A stretch of 64,000 nucleotides of DNA. It comes from a virus. The stretch's first letter is position 1. Each line of letters opens with the position of its first letter. Position numbers and translations under genes: made by a program. The DNA is taken from positions 1 to 64,000 of the IMG/VR virus record IMGVR_UViG_3300034170_000089; one strand, given 5' to 3'. Shown here piece by piece: positions 33,515-41,572 of this stretch. The notes under the pieces are model-generated. The model saw nothing but the letters and a program-made list of their open reading frames with translations. It was not told where the DNA came from and made no database searches.

Positions 33515-33877
33515 TCAGCATCGCTTCCCGCCGCGGCGGTAACTGCGCGTCGCGTTGTAGGCGATCTTTCGCTCGATCACGGCGTCCAGGTCGATCCCGA
33601 GGGCGCCGCACAGGTCCTCGATCCGGATCACCGCGTCGGCGAGCTCCACCGCGAGCCCCTCTGGCTTACCGTGCTTGCCCTCGTACTCCAGCTCTTCGCC
33701 GTTGCGGTGCTCTTCGAGCGCCTCCGCCAACTCGCTCACGACCAGCATCAGCTTCTCGGGGATCACCTCCTCGACGGCGGCCAGGTTGCGCACCGGCGCA
33801 TCGGGCCCCTCGAAGCCGAGCTGCGGCCACCAACCCTTCTCCTTCGCCATCTCGTGGATTCGGTTCTGACGCTTCAC
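33515..33877 (-). CDS. MazG-like nucleotide pyrophosphohydrolase
   Basis: 120 residues. EKLMLVVSELAEALEEHR and ELADAVIRIEDL give the all-alpha NTP pyrophosphohydrolase pattern with metal-binding Glu and Asp residues. Phage MazG-type enzymes can lower (p)ppGpp or clear modified nucleotides. Typical early gene. Confidence 0.7.
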   Translation of the reverse strand: MKRQNRIHEMAKEKGWWPQLGFEGPDAPVRNLAAVEEVIPEKLMLVVSELAEALEEHRNGEELEYEGKHGKPEGLAVELADAVIRIEDLCGALGIDLDAVIERKIAYNATRSYRRGGKRC

Positions 33878-34182
33878 TTGTCGTCTCCCTTCTGGTTGGA
33901 CTTCTCGTCGCTCCGAGTGGACGGCAGGGCGCGGATGCGCTTCGCCAGCCGGACCTGGTACGTCGTCGGCATCCAGTCCGCAGGCTCCTCCGAGATCGTC
34001 GCCGCCTCCTCCCGCATCTCCTCCCGCCCTCGCTGCTCTGCGGCCTGGAGGGCGGAGGCGTGGGCCTCATGCACGGACTCGCAGGCGGACTCGACGGCGT
34101 CCTCGCTACCGTTGCCCTCGCCGTAACTCCCCAGCGCCGCCGCGTACGCGCCCACTGCTTCGTCGAATCGGTCACCGGCCAT
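33874..34182 (-). CDS. hypothetical acidic protein
   Basis: 102 residues, helical, with SACESVHEAHASALQAAEQRGREEMREEAATI. Overlaps the next small gene by 11 bases at the start. No family recognised. Confidence 0.55.
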   Translation of the reverse strand: MAGDRFDEAVGAYAAALGSYGEGNGSEDAVESACESVHEAHASALQAAEQRGREEMREEAATISEEPADWMPTTYQVRLAKRIRALPSTRSDEKSNQKGDDK

Positions 34183-34342
34183 CGGTCGGGTCCTCCTTGG
34201 CGGGGGCGAATCTGGACGGGCTCCAGTCGCAGCGCTTGGACTTCGGATCGCACTGGAACAGCCACGCGCACCGAGAGTAGCTCAGGCAGTCGCCGCATTT
34301 CTTGCCGGGCGGGAGTTCCATGTCGTCCAGTTCACCGGCCAT
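34172..34342 (-). CDS. small Cys-rich protein, below usual ORF cutoffs
   Basis: 56 residues: CGDCLSYSRCAW, C, and KRCDWSPSRF give Cys at about positions 16, 19, 25, 31 and 38, and an S-P-S-R-F end that I know from small conserved phage proteins. ATG 34342 follows GGGACC. Frame, start and stop were checked codon by codon. It fits neatly in the 149-base gap between longer genes and probably binds a metal. Confidence 0.6.
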   Translation of the reverse strand: MAGELDDMELPPGKKCGDCLSYSRCAWLFQCDPKSKRCDWSPSRFAPAKEDPTDGR

Positions 34343-35183
34343 CGGTCCCACCGTCCTTCCCCGGGGCCGCGCCCTGCCCCTCCCGCGCGCTCGGGGAGGC
34401 GCGCAGGCGGCGGATCTCCGCCTCGGATGCGTCCAGCGCTCGGATTAGTTCCGGCATGGTCCAGTTGCCGCGCTCCTCGCTCAACGCTCCCGGCTCGGGG
34501 GCGGGCGGGTCGGCGGCCAGCTCGTGCAGCTTCGCGGACAGGGCCTTGAGCCTCTTCGACGAGTCACCGGTGAGCGTCGTGCCGATCGACCATGCCTCAT
34601 CGGCCAGTGATCGCAGGGCCGGCGCTCCCGGCTCCGCGGGGGAGGGCGGGGCGGGGAGGTCCCACGACGTGGCGCGCAGGTCTCGGGCCAGTACTGGGAA
34701 CTCGTACGAGCAGGCGTCGGCGTAGGCTCGCAGCGCGGGGCGCGCGTACTTGTCGTGATCCAGGTCGAGAACGAAGTACTCGCAGTGCTCGTGCTTCCCG
34801 CCGGGAGCGCTCGATCCGTCCCTGCGCATGACCTGGAACTTGTCGTAGATGCCCCTGGCCGTGTCGGGAGCTGGAGAGGAGGGCTGCGGGGGCTCGTAGT
34901 CGTCGGTCTCGATCGCTGGGGCCATGCCCGCCCGCGCCTCCTCGGCCCAGCGCCTGGCGAGCTTGGCCTGCTCGGGCCCCAGGTGCTCGGCCAGGAGATC
35001 CAGTCGATCCGCGGCGCGCTCCAGGCGCTTCTCCAGCTCCTCTCCGCGATCGATCGCGCTCACGACGATGAAGTCATGGTCGCGGTCCGGCCGGGCCGGA
35101 ATGGAGATCGAGAGGTGCCCCTGCGCCGTGGCCTCGCAGATCGCGGTGTGCGCCCTCTTCCAGACCGTCTCGGGCGCGCTCAC
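34332..35183 (-). CDS. hypothetical phage protein
   Basis: 283 residues. Middle part YDKFQVMRRDGSSAPGGKHEHCEYFVLDLDHDK-ARPAL-AYADAC (about residues 110-155) is a pattern common in phage early proteins. N-terminal half is helical with a heptad-like segment. Long Pro/Ala linkers. Function unknown. Confidence 0.6.
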   Translation of the reverse strand: MSAPETVWKRAHTAICEATAQGHLSISIPARPDRDHDFIVVSAIDRGEELEKRLERAADRLDLLAEHLGPEQAKLARRWAEEARAGMAPAIETDDYEPPQPSSPAPDTARGIYDKFQVMRRDGSSAPGGKHEHCEYFVLDLDHDKYARPALRAYADACSYEFPVLARDLRATSWDLPAPPSPAEPGAPALRSLADEAWSIGTTLTGDSSKRLKALSAKLHELAADPPAPEPGALSEERGNWTMPELIRALDASEAEIRRLRASPSAREGQGAAPGKDGGTDGR

Positions 35184-35446
35184 AGCCCGCCCCCTTCTTT
35201 GAACGGGGAGTAGAGCGCGTCGGTGTTCTCGCCCATCGCGTCCAGGAGCCGGAGCGCGATCTCTCTGGGCGTGAGCCAGATGGTCCCGCCAGCCTCCTCG
35301 GGCCGCTTCCCGTCCCGCGGGCGCTCCTCGTGGTGCTGGTAGGTGGTCCTGTCCACCATGGCGATCGTCCGGAGGCAGGAGACGAGGTTCTCCCTGGGGA
35401 GCTCCTTCGTGGCGGGCGGGGCGGCGGCGGTTTCGCTGTCGGTCAT
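35180..35446 (-). CDS. hypothetical protein
   Basis: 88 residues from ATG 35446 (GGAGACC upstream). A short alpha/beta domain with LRTIAMVDRTTYQ and IWLTPREIALRLLDAMGENTDAL. No family recognised. Confidence 0.55.
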   Translation of the reverse strand: MTDSETAAAPPATKELPRENLVSCLRTIAMVDRTTYQHHEERPRDGKRPEEAGGTIWLTPREIALRLLDAMGENTDALYSPFKEGGGL

Positions 35447-35949
35447 GGTCTCCTCAGAGCAGGCCCAATTGGCCCTTGGGTGGTGGTGGAGGTGGCGCGG
35501 TCTCCTTGCGGGAGCACTCGGGGCACAGCTCGGGGGCATAGGCGGCTCCCACGGCCTCGAGGCGTCCGGCCTCGGTGGGCCACTCCACGATCAGCGCCAG
35601 GTGCGGGCGGTAGTCCTCCGGATCGCGGCGCTTGTGCTCGCGAGCTGGCCGGCTGGACGCCCCGCAGGAGCGACAGGTGTAGGTCTGACCCGCCTTTACG
35701 GGTGGTGGCAGGGGTATTGCCAAGGCGAATCCTCACGGCGGGGAGGGTGTAGAGCGCCGGCCGGAGCTCGCGCCGGAGCCGCTCGACGCGGTCCGAGAGG
35801 CCGAGCTCGGCGGCCACCGCGTCCACGTCGTCGGCCAGGGCTTCGATCGCCGCTACCTTGGCCGCCCGCGGCGCCTTGGCGCGCATCAGGCAGGCCACGA
35901 CCTGGCGGTAGACGGCGAGGGTCCGTCGGGTAGACGCGGGGAGGGCCAT
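35443..35949 (-). CDS. hypothetical protein with overlapping downstream frame
   Basis: 168 residues if read to its stop at 35443. The first 95 residues (helical, RAKAPRAAKVAAIEALADDVDAVAAELGLSDRVERLRRELRP) look genuinely coded. After about base 35723 the other frame (the zinc protein) shows better coding pattern, and this end becomes Arg/Gly/Pro-rich. Either two genes overlap by about 280 bases, or a frameshift (natural or a sequencing artefact) splits one gene. Confidence 0.45.
   Translation of the reverse strand: MALPASTRRTLAVYRQVVACLMRAKAPRAAKVAAIEALADDVDAVAAELGLSDRVERLRRELRPALYTLPAVRIRLGNTPATTRKGGSDLHLSLLRGVQPASSRAQAPRSGGLPPAPGADRGVAHRGRTPRGRGSRLCPRAVPRVLPQGDRATSTTTQGPIGPALRRP
35454..35723 (-). 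CDS. zinc-binding protein overlapping a longer frame
   Basis: 89 residues, TTG start. YTCRSCGA near residue 15 and CPECSR near 70 form a four-Cys metal site. Pro-rich end. The codons in this frame are G+C-rich at the third position, so the frame is probably real although it lies inside the end of the next frame over. Confidence 0.5.
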   Translation of the reverse strand: MAIPLPPPVKAGQTYTCRSCGASSRPAREHKRRDPEDYRPHLALIVEWPTEAGRLEAVGAAYAPELCPECSRKETAPPPPPPKGQLGLL

Positions 35950-36566
35950 CAGCGGAGCGCCTCCGGCCGGGGAGCCTTCTGCTCAGCGGCGATCTCGGCC
36001 TCGAGGACCGGGACCAGCTGGCCGCGGACGATCTCGTTGAAGAACCGGAGCGGGGCAGCGGCGAGCTCGTGGCGGCACGCATCGGAGGCATCGCAGGCGT
36101 CACCACCGAAGAGCCGATCGAAGGTGTCGGGGCAGGAGTCCATCAGCACGTGGACGAACTCGTTCTCGTCCCGAACGTCCCCAAGCACCTCGATCTCTTC
36201 CCAGCAGGAGGCCGCCTCGCTCTTGGTCAGGCCCTCCTCCCGGCGCTGCTCGCAGATCGACCGCCGGAGATCCTTGAGGGTCCGCTCGGGGGTGAAGACC
36301 ATGCCGGCGCGGCCGGGGCCGCTCAGCCCCTGACCGTCGCTGCACACCTTGCTGATGAAGTAGTCCGCCTCGGTCATCTCGATGAGGAAGTGCTTGAAGC
36401 TGGCGCACCCGTGGTGTCGCCATCCCGAGTAGGCGTAGGTTCCGAAGTCGCTGACCGCCTGGAAGATGCCGCCGGGATCCAGGGTGATGACCGCCCACGA
36501 GAAGTGGGGGCCGCGAAACCGGTACTGCTCCACCAGACCCTTGGTGAACGTAAAGGCCTCAGCCAT
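35949..36566 (-). CDS. hypothetical protein
   Basis: 205 residues, mixed alpha/beta, with FRGPHFSWAVITLDPGGIFQAVSDFGTYAYSGWRHHGCASFKHFLI near the N terminus and CDASDACRHELAAAPLRFFNEIV near the C terminus. Cys-rich. I do not recognise the family. Its product ends by overlapping the next ORF start. Confidence 0.55.
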   Translation of the reverse strand: MAEAFTFTKGLVEQYRFRGPHFSWAVITLDPGGIFQAVSDFGTYAYSGWRHHGCASFKHFLIEMTEADYFISKVCSDGQGLSGPGRAGMVFTPERTLKDLRRSICEQRREEGLTKSEAASCWEEIEVLGDVRDENEFVHVLMDSCPDTFDRLFGGDACDASDACRHELAAAPLRFFNEIVRGQLVPVLEAEIAAEQKAPRPEALR

Positions 36567-37959
36567 GGCTGACCTCCGGCATCTCGTCCCAGGTCCGCCC
36601 GTCGAGGATCCGGCCCGCGCGCTTCTTGCCGGAGGGTGACATCATCCAGCAGCCCGGCGGCGGCTGGCCGTCCGTCTTCGGGTTCCAGGTCCCGCCGTCC
36701 TGGTCGACGATTTCGACGCCACGACGGTCGAGCACGCGGTCACGGATCGTGTCGTCGTTCGCGTAGTAGCCGCAGAGCGGCTCCCACTGGCCCCACTGCT
36801 TGAAGAAGAACGGCACCCCCGCGGCGTGGCACCGATCCCGGATCGACCGGACCCAGTCCGGGTGCATCGGCCGCGCGCCGGGGCCGCTCTCTCCGCCCGC
36901 GATGACCCAGTGGAGCTTCCCTTTATACTCGCCCTGTGGCGTGAGCCATCGGCTCATCCAGCCGGAGCCGCGACCACCAGAAGCCGGGAGCACCTGCCCG
37001 TCGTCGGTGATGACGCGGCCGATGTTGTTCCAGCAGTGAACATACCGTCCGGTCACTCCGACCGTCGCCATCTTGTCGACCATCGCCCAGCCGGAGGCGC
37101 CCACGGCACACCTGACCCTGGCTCCCGTTCGCGGCACCGCCTGCGCGCTGTGATCCCGCATCCATGCGCGTGGCCCGCGCCCCATAGCCGGCGACCAGAA
37201 GGTCTCGATCGTGCGGCGGAGCTCCGTCGGCACCCAGTCATCCCACCGGTACTCGCTCCACGACTCAGGAACGCCCGAGACGTCAGCCAGAGGCGCGTGG
37301 TCGCCCCATCCCCGCAGGTCCACCGAGCCCAGCAGCGGCTCGACGCTGAGGAACCGGACCGCGGCCGGGGTGGCGAGCAGCTCCGGGATCCGTTCGTCGG
37401 CGGCGGCCTGGTTCTCGACGCTCACCCCCAGCCAGACGTTCTTGAGCGGCCCGTGGACGGCCATGGAGAACGAGGGATCGATCCCGGTTCGCTCGAACTC
37501 GCGCCGCTGCGCCCCACCCTCTACGCAAGCCCAGAAGATGCCGCTCTCGTCTCCGAGGAGCTTCGCCATCCTGTCTGGACGTTTGGTCAATATCTGGAAG
37601 GTGTGACGTTCGGCGAGCGCCATCACCGAGAAGACCTCCATGATGAAGTCGTCGGGGACAGATGGGTGGAAAAGGTCGGCCTGGTTCCCCACGAAGATCC
37701 GCTGAGGCTCGCGCCAGCGCAGCGGGGCGTCGAGATGGTGCGGGAGCAGGTTCACCTTCCCCGTCCACCGGAGGGCGCCGCTGGACGTCTTCTCGACCAG
37801 GCCGGCCCGGTCCTCGGCGATCTTCTTGTTCGGGTTGTGAGCCATCCGCCAGACGGTCCGGACGGCGTAGCACTGTGCGCAGCCGGCTGAACATGGAGTG
37901 CAGCCAAGCAGGGGTGACCAGGTCGCGTCGGTCCACTCGATCTTGCTGTTGGTGCTCAT
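36559..37959 (-). CDS. phage Gp37/Gp68-type protein (DUF5131), radical-SAM-like
   Basis: 466 residues from ATG 37959. The N terminus IEWTDATWSPLLGCTPCSAGCAQCYA, with C-x2-C-x3-C-x2-C, is the hallmark of Gp37/Gp68 (DUF5131) proteins, which are related to radical-SAM/spore-photoproduct-lyase-like enzymes. Later RIFVGNQADLFHPSVPDDFI, TFQILTKRPDRM and VIAGGESGP are conserved family motifs. Role in phage is unknown; repair or nucleic acid modification has been suggested. Long central insertion with a second Cys. Confidence 0.75.
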   Translation of the reverse strand: MSTNSKIEWTDATWSPLLGCTPCSAGCAQCYAVRTVWRMAHNPNKKIAEDRAGLVEKTSSGALRWTGKVNLLPHHLDAPLRWREPQRIFVGNQADLFHPSVPDDFIMEVFSVMALAERHTFQILTKRPDRMAKLLGDESGIFWACVEGGAQRREFERTGIDPSFSMAVHGPLKNVWLGVSVENQAAADERIPELLATPAAVRFLSVEPLLGSVDLRGWGDHAPLADVSGVPESWSEYRWDDWVPTELRRTIETFWSPAMGRGPRAWMRDHSAQAVPRTGARVRCAVGASGWAMVDKMATVGVTGRYVHCWNNIGRVITDDGQVLPASGGRGSGWMSRWLTPQGEYKGKLHWVIAGGESGPGARPMHPDWVRSIRDRCHAAGVPFFFKQWGQWEPLCGYYANDDTIRDRVLDRRGVEIVDQDGGTWNPKTDGQPPPGCWMMSPSGKKRAGRILDGRTWDEMPEVSHG

Positions 37960-37972
37960 TTTGGGCTCGTCC

Positions 37973-38110
37973 TCATGCGTGACGTGACAACCACGCGGCG
38001 ATCTCGAGAATGGCGACGTTGACCAGCGCAAGCGCCTGCATGACCAACACCAGCACCAGCACGACCGCGCGGCACAATTCCATCGCGGCTAGACAGAGGG
38101 CCCTCCTCAC
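37973..38110 (-). CDS. small membrane protein
   Basis: 45 residues, GTG at 38110 overlapping the stop of the next upstream gene; a GAGGAGC site is upstream. One strong hydrophobic segment (AVVLVLVLVMQALALVNVAILEIAAW). Too short for standard ORF cutoffs. Could be a toxin-like, holin-like or superinfection protein; no motif to decide. Confidence 0.5.
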   Translation of the reverse strand: MRRALCLAAMELCRAVVLVLVLVMQALALVNVAILEIAAWLSRHA

Positions 38111-38295
38111 CGCCGCTCCTCGCTGCGGTCCCACGCGAAGTCGGACCGCTGCAGCTCTTCGTCCTGCGGGTGGCGCTTCATCACGTGCTCCGGCACGTGG
38201 TCGATCGGGTCGATTGGACGGCGCGCCGGCCTGAACCCGGACCGAAGGGCCGCAACCACGTTCCGCTGGGTCTTGAGGGTGCTCTCGGCGATCAT
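38107..38295 (-). CDS. small hypothetical protein
   Basis: 62 residues from ATG 38295, ATGA overlap. Basic and helical N-terminal half (STLKTQRNVVAALRSGFRPARRP) then an acidic end. No family recognised. Confidence 0.5.
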   Translation of the reverse strand: MIAESTLKTQRNVVAALRSGFRPARRPIDPIDHVPEHVMKRHPQDEELQRSDFAWDRSEERR

Positions 38296-38579
38296 CGGCC
38301 ACTCCCGGTCACGAAGTGGAGAGAGGGGAGCCGCGGCGGCGGGCGCGGAGATCCGGCCAGCTTCCCGGCAACACACGCGAAGCAGAGCCGCGGATCGTCC
38401 CCGTAGGCTCCCTTGGCAGCCCCCCAGCACCCGTCCGACGGGCGGTACATCTCCTCGCCCTGCGGCGTCACCTCTCGGCAGATCGAGCAGGGTGCGCCCC
38501 TTGAGCGGACCGGCTGGCGGATGAAAAGCAGTCCCGCGAGCAGCACCTTGCAATCGTCGATTCGTCTCGTATCACTCAT
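38292..38579 (-). CDS. zinc-binding hypothetical protein
   Basis: 95 residues. CSICREV and later CFACV (about residues 31-70) form a four-Cys site. Ends Pro/Arg-rich. It belongs to the run of small early zinc proteins. Confidence 0.55.
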   Translation of the reverse strand: MSDTRRIDDCKVLLAGLLFIRQPVRSRGAPCSICREVTPQGEEMYRPSDGCWGAAKGAYGDDPRLCFACVAGKLAGSPRPPPRLPSLHFVTGSGR

Positions 38580-39055
38580 CGTTCACTCCGGACTTGCGCA
38601 GACTTCGCTTCCTTGGACTTCGCCGTGCGGTGGCGGATCTCCCTCTCGGCCATCCGGAACCGGAGCCGGATGGCCCACCGGAGGGCGCGGGCGAGCACCT
38701 CCGGATCGGCGCGCTCGTATGCGCGGTGGCAGTAGGTGCAGATCCCCGCCACCGTCTCGGGCGACTCGTACTCGGTGCGCCGGCCGTTCCCCGAGAGGAG
38801 GTGATGCGGGTCGTCGGCCATCTGCCCGCAACCCCACTCGCACCGGCCATCGACGAGGCGCGTCTTCACAGCCTCCTTGATCGCCGCCCACCTCTCCAGC
38901 TTCTGCTCCTTCGTGAGCCGCTCCTTGCCGAGCCGCTCGCTCTTCATCTCTTTGCGCCACGCCGGCGCGGGCTTCGGCCGGAGGAGCCGCGCGATTTTGG
39001 CGCGCGTCTTCCGGGGAAGGTCCGCGAGGCGGAAGGTGTCGCGGTTGGCTGCCAT
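38576..39055 (-). CDS. HNH-like endonuclease domain protein
   Basis: 159 residues from ATG 39055. CEWGCGQ, DDPHHLLSG, then CTYCHRAYE make an HNH nuclease pattern with a structural zinc (two Cys pairs) and catalytic His residues. Basic N-terminal helices for DNA binding. Could be NinG-like or a general phage HNH nuclease acting in recombination or packaging. Confidence 0.6.
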   Translation of the reverse strand: MAANRDTFRLADLPRKTRAKIARLLRPKPAPAWRKEMKSERLGKERLTKEQKLERWAAIKEAVKTRLVDGRCEWGCGQMADDPHHLLSGNGRRTEYESPETVAGICTYCHRAYERADPEVLARALRWAIRLRFRMAEREIRHRTAKSKEAKSAQVRSER

Positions 39056-39306
39056 CACGCAACCCTCGTCCCGAGCAACTCGATCCCGCGGATGGCGCGC
39101 TGCAGGGTCGCGTCGATCGTGTCGCCGTGAAACCAGGTGATCGTCGGCCCGTCCCCGAGTCGCAGGCCGATTGCCACGGGCTCCGGCATGATCTGCCACC
39201 GGGAGATCTCGACGAACCCGGGATGCGTGAGCACTCTTCGTAGATCAAGGTGCATCCCGTACCAGGGGACCCGATCTGGACCGAGCGGAGGCTGAACCAT
39301 CTTCAC
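39055..39306 (-). CDS. hypothetical protein
   Basis: 83 residues, beta-rich, with PGFVEISRWQIMPEPVAIGLRL and WFHGDTI. No family recognised. Confidence 0.5.
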   Translation of the reverse strand: MKMVQPPLGPDRVPWYGMHLDLRRVLTHPGFVEISRWQIMPEPVAIGLRLGDGPTITWFHGDTIDATLQRAIRGIELLGTRVA

Positions 39307-39539
39307 GGCTGTTCTCCGTTAGTGACATCGGTCATCGACTCGACGCGCTTCCGGGCCTTTGCCATCGCGGCCTCTGCGCTCTGGCCGAACACCCAGACGA
39401 GCTTCTTGTCCGGCTTCGCGAGCGTCACCTCGAAGGCGGCTTCACCGGTCTTCTGGATTCCGCGGTAGCGCCGGCCGATCTGCTCGACGATCCAGGCCCG
39501 GTCCGCGGTCGCCCTCGGGGTGAGCTCGAAGTCAGGCAT
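39303..39539 (-). CDS. hypothetical protein
   Basis: 78 residues from ATG 39539, alpha/beta, with RAWIVEQIGRRYRGI and LVWVFGQSAEAAM. Overlap pattern typical of the operon. No family recognised. Confidence 0.5.
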   Translation of the reverse strand: MPDFELTPRATADRAWIVEQIGRRYRGIQKTGEAAFEVTLAKPDKKLVWVFGQSAEAAMAKARKRVESMTDVTNGEQP

Positions 39540-39873
39540 GGCCGGTCTTCTTCGCGCGCTCTGCGAGCATTGCGTCGGCAAAGAGGTAGGCCTGCGCCAC
39601 CACGGTAGACACGAGCTCGGGCAGGTCCACGGGATGGACGCAATCCGATCCCTCGATGAGCGGAGCCATCGCCATCGCGGCGAGCCGATCGCGCTGGGCC
39701 GGGTGCTCGGGGTGCTCGCCGCAAACGTCGTCGGGATCGACCTGGGGCCAGGCGTGGTCCGTGATGGTGAGCACCGCGCCAGGCGGTCTCCGGCGGCAGG
39801 CGTTGTAGAGGTGCCGGCGATTGCCAGAGGCGAGCGCGAAGAAAGGGCAGGTCTCGCAGGTCGGATCAGCCAT
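39532..39873 (-). CDS. conserved phage Cys-rich protein
   Basis: 113 residues from ATG 39873. CETCPFF at the start and DDVCGEH (about residue 55) are a conserved phage pattern that likely binds a metal or Fe-S cluster. C-terminal half helical. Role unknown. Confidence 0.55.
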   Translation of the reverse strand: MADPTCETCPFFALASGNRRHLYNACRRRPPGAVLTITDHAWPQVDPDDVCGEHPEHPAQRDRLAAMAMAPLIEGSDCVHPVDLPELVSTVVAQAYLFADAMLAERAKKTGHA

Positions 39874-40225
39874 TGGACACGTCCTCTCCGGTGAGGGTGG
39901 ACGGAACCGCCGCGACCCGCTGATCAATCTCGGCGCGGCGTTCCCGCTCGGCGACCATCGCTTCGGCGGCGTCGTAGGCGAGTCTGGCGCACAGGGCGTC
40001 GTCGACCCCCTCGTTCCTGGAGTAAACGGCCGTCAGAATACCGGGGAGCGCCATCGCGGCAAGCTGGTCGCGGCTCGGGGAGGCCTGCGCCCCAGAGAGC
40101 GCCGCATGGAGACCCTCCGCGATCCCGTGCGCGATCATCTCTCCGAGAGCGTGGGCCGTGCCGCTGCCGACCGCGTGCTCGATCTCTCGGGTGATGCAGC
40201 CGTAGACCAGGTCGAGGTCAGCCAT
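39866..40225 (-). CDS. hypothetical protein
   Basis: 119 residues. Helical, Ala-rich, with ITREIEHAVGSGTAHALGEMIAHGIAEGLHAAL and AYDAAEAMVAERERRAE. No domain recognised. It directly precedes an ATPase in the operon. Confidence 0.55.
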   Translation of the reverse strand: MADLDLVYGCITREIEHAVGSGTAHALGEMIAHGIAEGLHAALSGAQASPSRDQLAAMALPGILTAVYSRNEGVDDALCARLAYDAAEAMVAERERRAEIDQRVAAVPSTLTGEDVSNG

Positions 40226-41537
40226 TCGCCACCTCCGCGCCCTCGACCTCGCCGTCCACGATCAGGATCCCGTCGCCGGGGCCAGAAGAGACGGTCTCGA
40301 GGAACACCTGCAGGTCGAGCCGCTCGGCCTCGCCTCGCAGGAGCTCGAGCGAGTCCTCGTCGAGGAGCGACCCGTCTCGCACCAGCATCGCCCGCAGCTT
40401 CGGGTTGAGCGCCGCGCCGATCGCCACGCTGATCCGGAGCTGCTCAGCCTGCGAGGCCTGGTCGAACGGGAGCCCGTGGTAGGTCACCCCGGCGTCGCTG
40501 AACGAGAGGCCGGAGATCGGGAACTTCGCCTTGGCCAGGAGCTTGGCCTTCTCCTCGTCGATCTGCTTGATGGAGGCGTCGAGGTCGCGGGCCGTGGCCT
40601 CGGCGTCGTCGAGCGCCGAGAGGGCGTCCTGGCGGGCCTGCGCGGCGCGGACGGAGGCGTTGATGCTCTCGATCTCCCGCAGCTTCGCGGGGATCTCCTG
40701 GAGGTCAGGGTCACGGAGAGCAGCCACCTCAGTTTTGAGAGCGGCGCCCTTCTGCCCGACCTGCTCGCGAGCCTCGCGCGCCTGGACGAGCTGCGCCTGG
40801 CGGTCGGCGAGCTGGGTCTGGAGGGCGGCAATCTGTTCCTGGACGCCCTTGATAGCCGCCTCGATCCGCTCGACCTCCTCGCCGGCGCGGCGGTACTCCA
40901 CTCGCACCGCATCGAGAGCGAGCCGCTTCCGCTCGTTGGCGGTCTTCTGCTCGCTCCTCCGCTGGTGCTCCTCGGTGAGTTCGGCCGCGCTCACCTCCGC
41001 AGGGGGCGCCGCGACCTCCGGCATGGTCGCCAGACGCGCGCGGACCTGGTCCACCTGCCGGTTGGCGTCGGTCCTGGAGGCGTAGTACTTCGCCCGATTG
41101 GCGTCGAGCTGGGTGAAGTCGAGGCCGGAGAGGCGCCGGATCGTCTCGGCCTGCTCCTTCGCCGGGAGGCGGGTGAACGCGAGCGGGTCGAAGGTGAGCT
41201 TGCCGATCAGATCGTCGAGCCGCGTCTGGGCCTTGTTGTAGGGTTCCCCGTCCTTGTGCTTGAGCGTCAGGGTGGAGCGGCTCCCGCCGGCGGTCCAGCG
41301 CCGCTCGGCGACGAAGTCCTCGTCGAGCTCGACCCGGACCATCGCGCCGTCAGCGCCGCGGCGAACCGGCTCGGAGGGGCAGAGGTCCGCCCCGCCGAAC
41401 ACGGCCGCGATGGCGTCGAGGCAGGAGCTCTTCCCCGCCCCGTTCTTCCCGCGGATCGACACCACCGAGCCCTTGGGCGTGATCTCGAGGGCCTTGATCC
41501 TCTTGAAGTTGGACACTTCCAGCTTGACGATCTTCAT
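40218..41537 (-). CDS. SMC/RecN-like ATPase
   Basis: 439 residues. N-terminal NFKRIKALEITPKGSVVSIRGKNGAGKSSCLDAIAAVFGG has a Walker A at residues 30-38. A long coiled coil follows (about 180-320). C-terminal head with LSFSDAG--YHGLPFDQASQAEQLRISVAIGAAL (signature-like) and MLVRDGSLLDEDSLELLRG (Walker B/D-loop-like, with Asp but weak acid pair). This looks like a SbcC/RecN-like DNA repair or recombination ATPase of phage type. Neighbours are a recombination protein and an exonuclease. Confidence 0.65.
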   Translation of the reverse strand: MKIVKLEVSNFKRIKALEITPKGSVVSIRGKNGAGKSSCLDAIAAVFGGADLCPSEPVRRGADGAMVRVELDEDFVAERRWTAGGSRSTLTLKHKDGEPYNKAQTRLDDLIGKLTFDPLAFTRLPAKEQAETIRRLSGLDFTQLDANRAKYYASRTDANRQVDQVRARLATMPEVAAPPAEVSAAELTEEHQRRSEQKTANERKRLALDAVRVEYRRAGEEVERIEAAIKGVQEQIAALQTQLADRQAQLVQAREAREQVGQKGAALKTEVAALRDPDLQEIPAKLREIESINASVRAAQARQDALSALDDAEATARDLDASIKQIDEEKAKLLAKAKFPISGLSFSDAGVTYHGLPFDQASQAEQLRISVAIGAALNPKLRAMLVRDGSLLDEDSLELLRGEAERLDLQVFLETVSSGPGDGILIVDGEVEGAEVANG

Positions 41538-41572
41538 GACGCGCTCCTTGATTCACTGGTGGTCTTGCGTTG

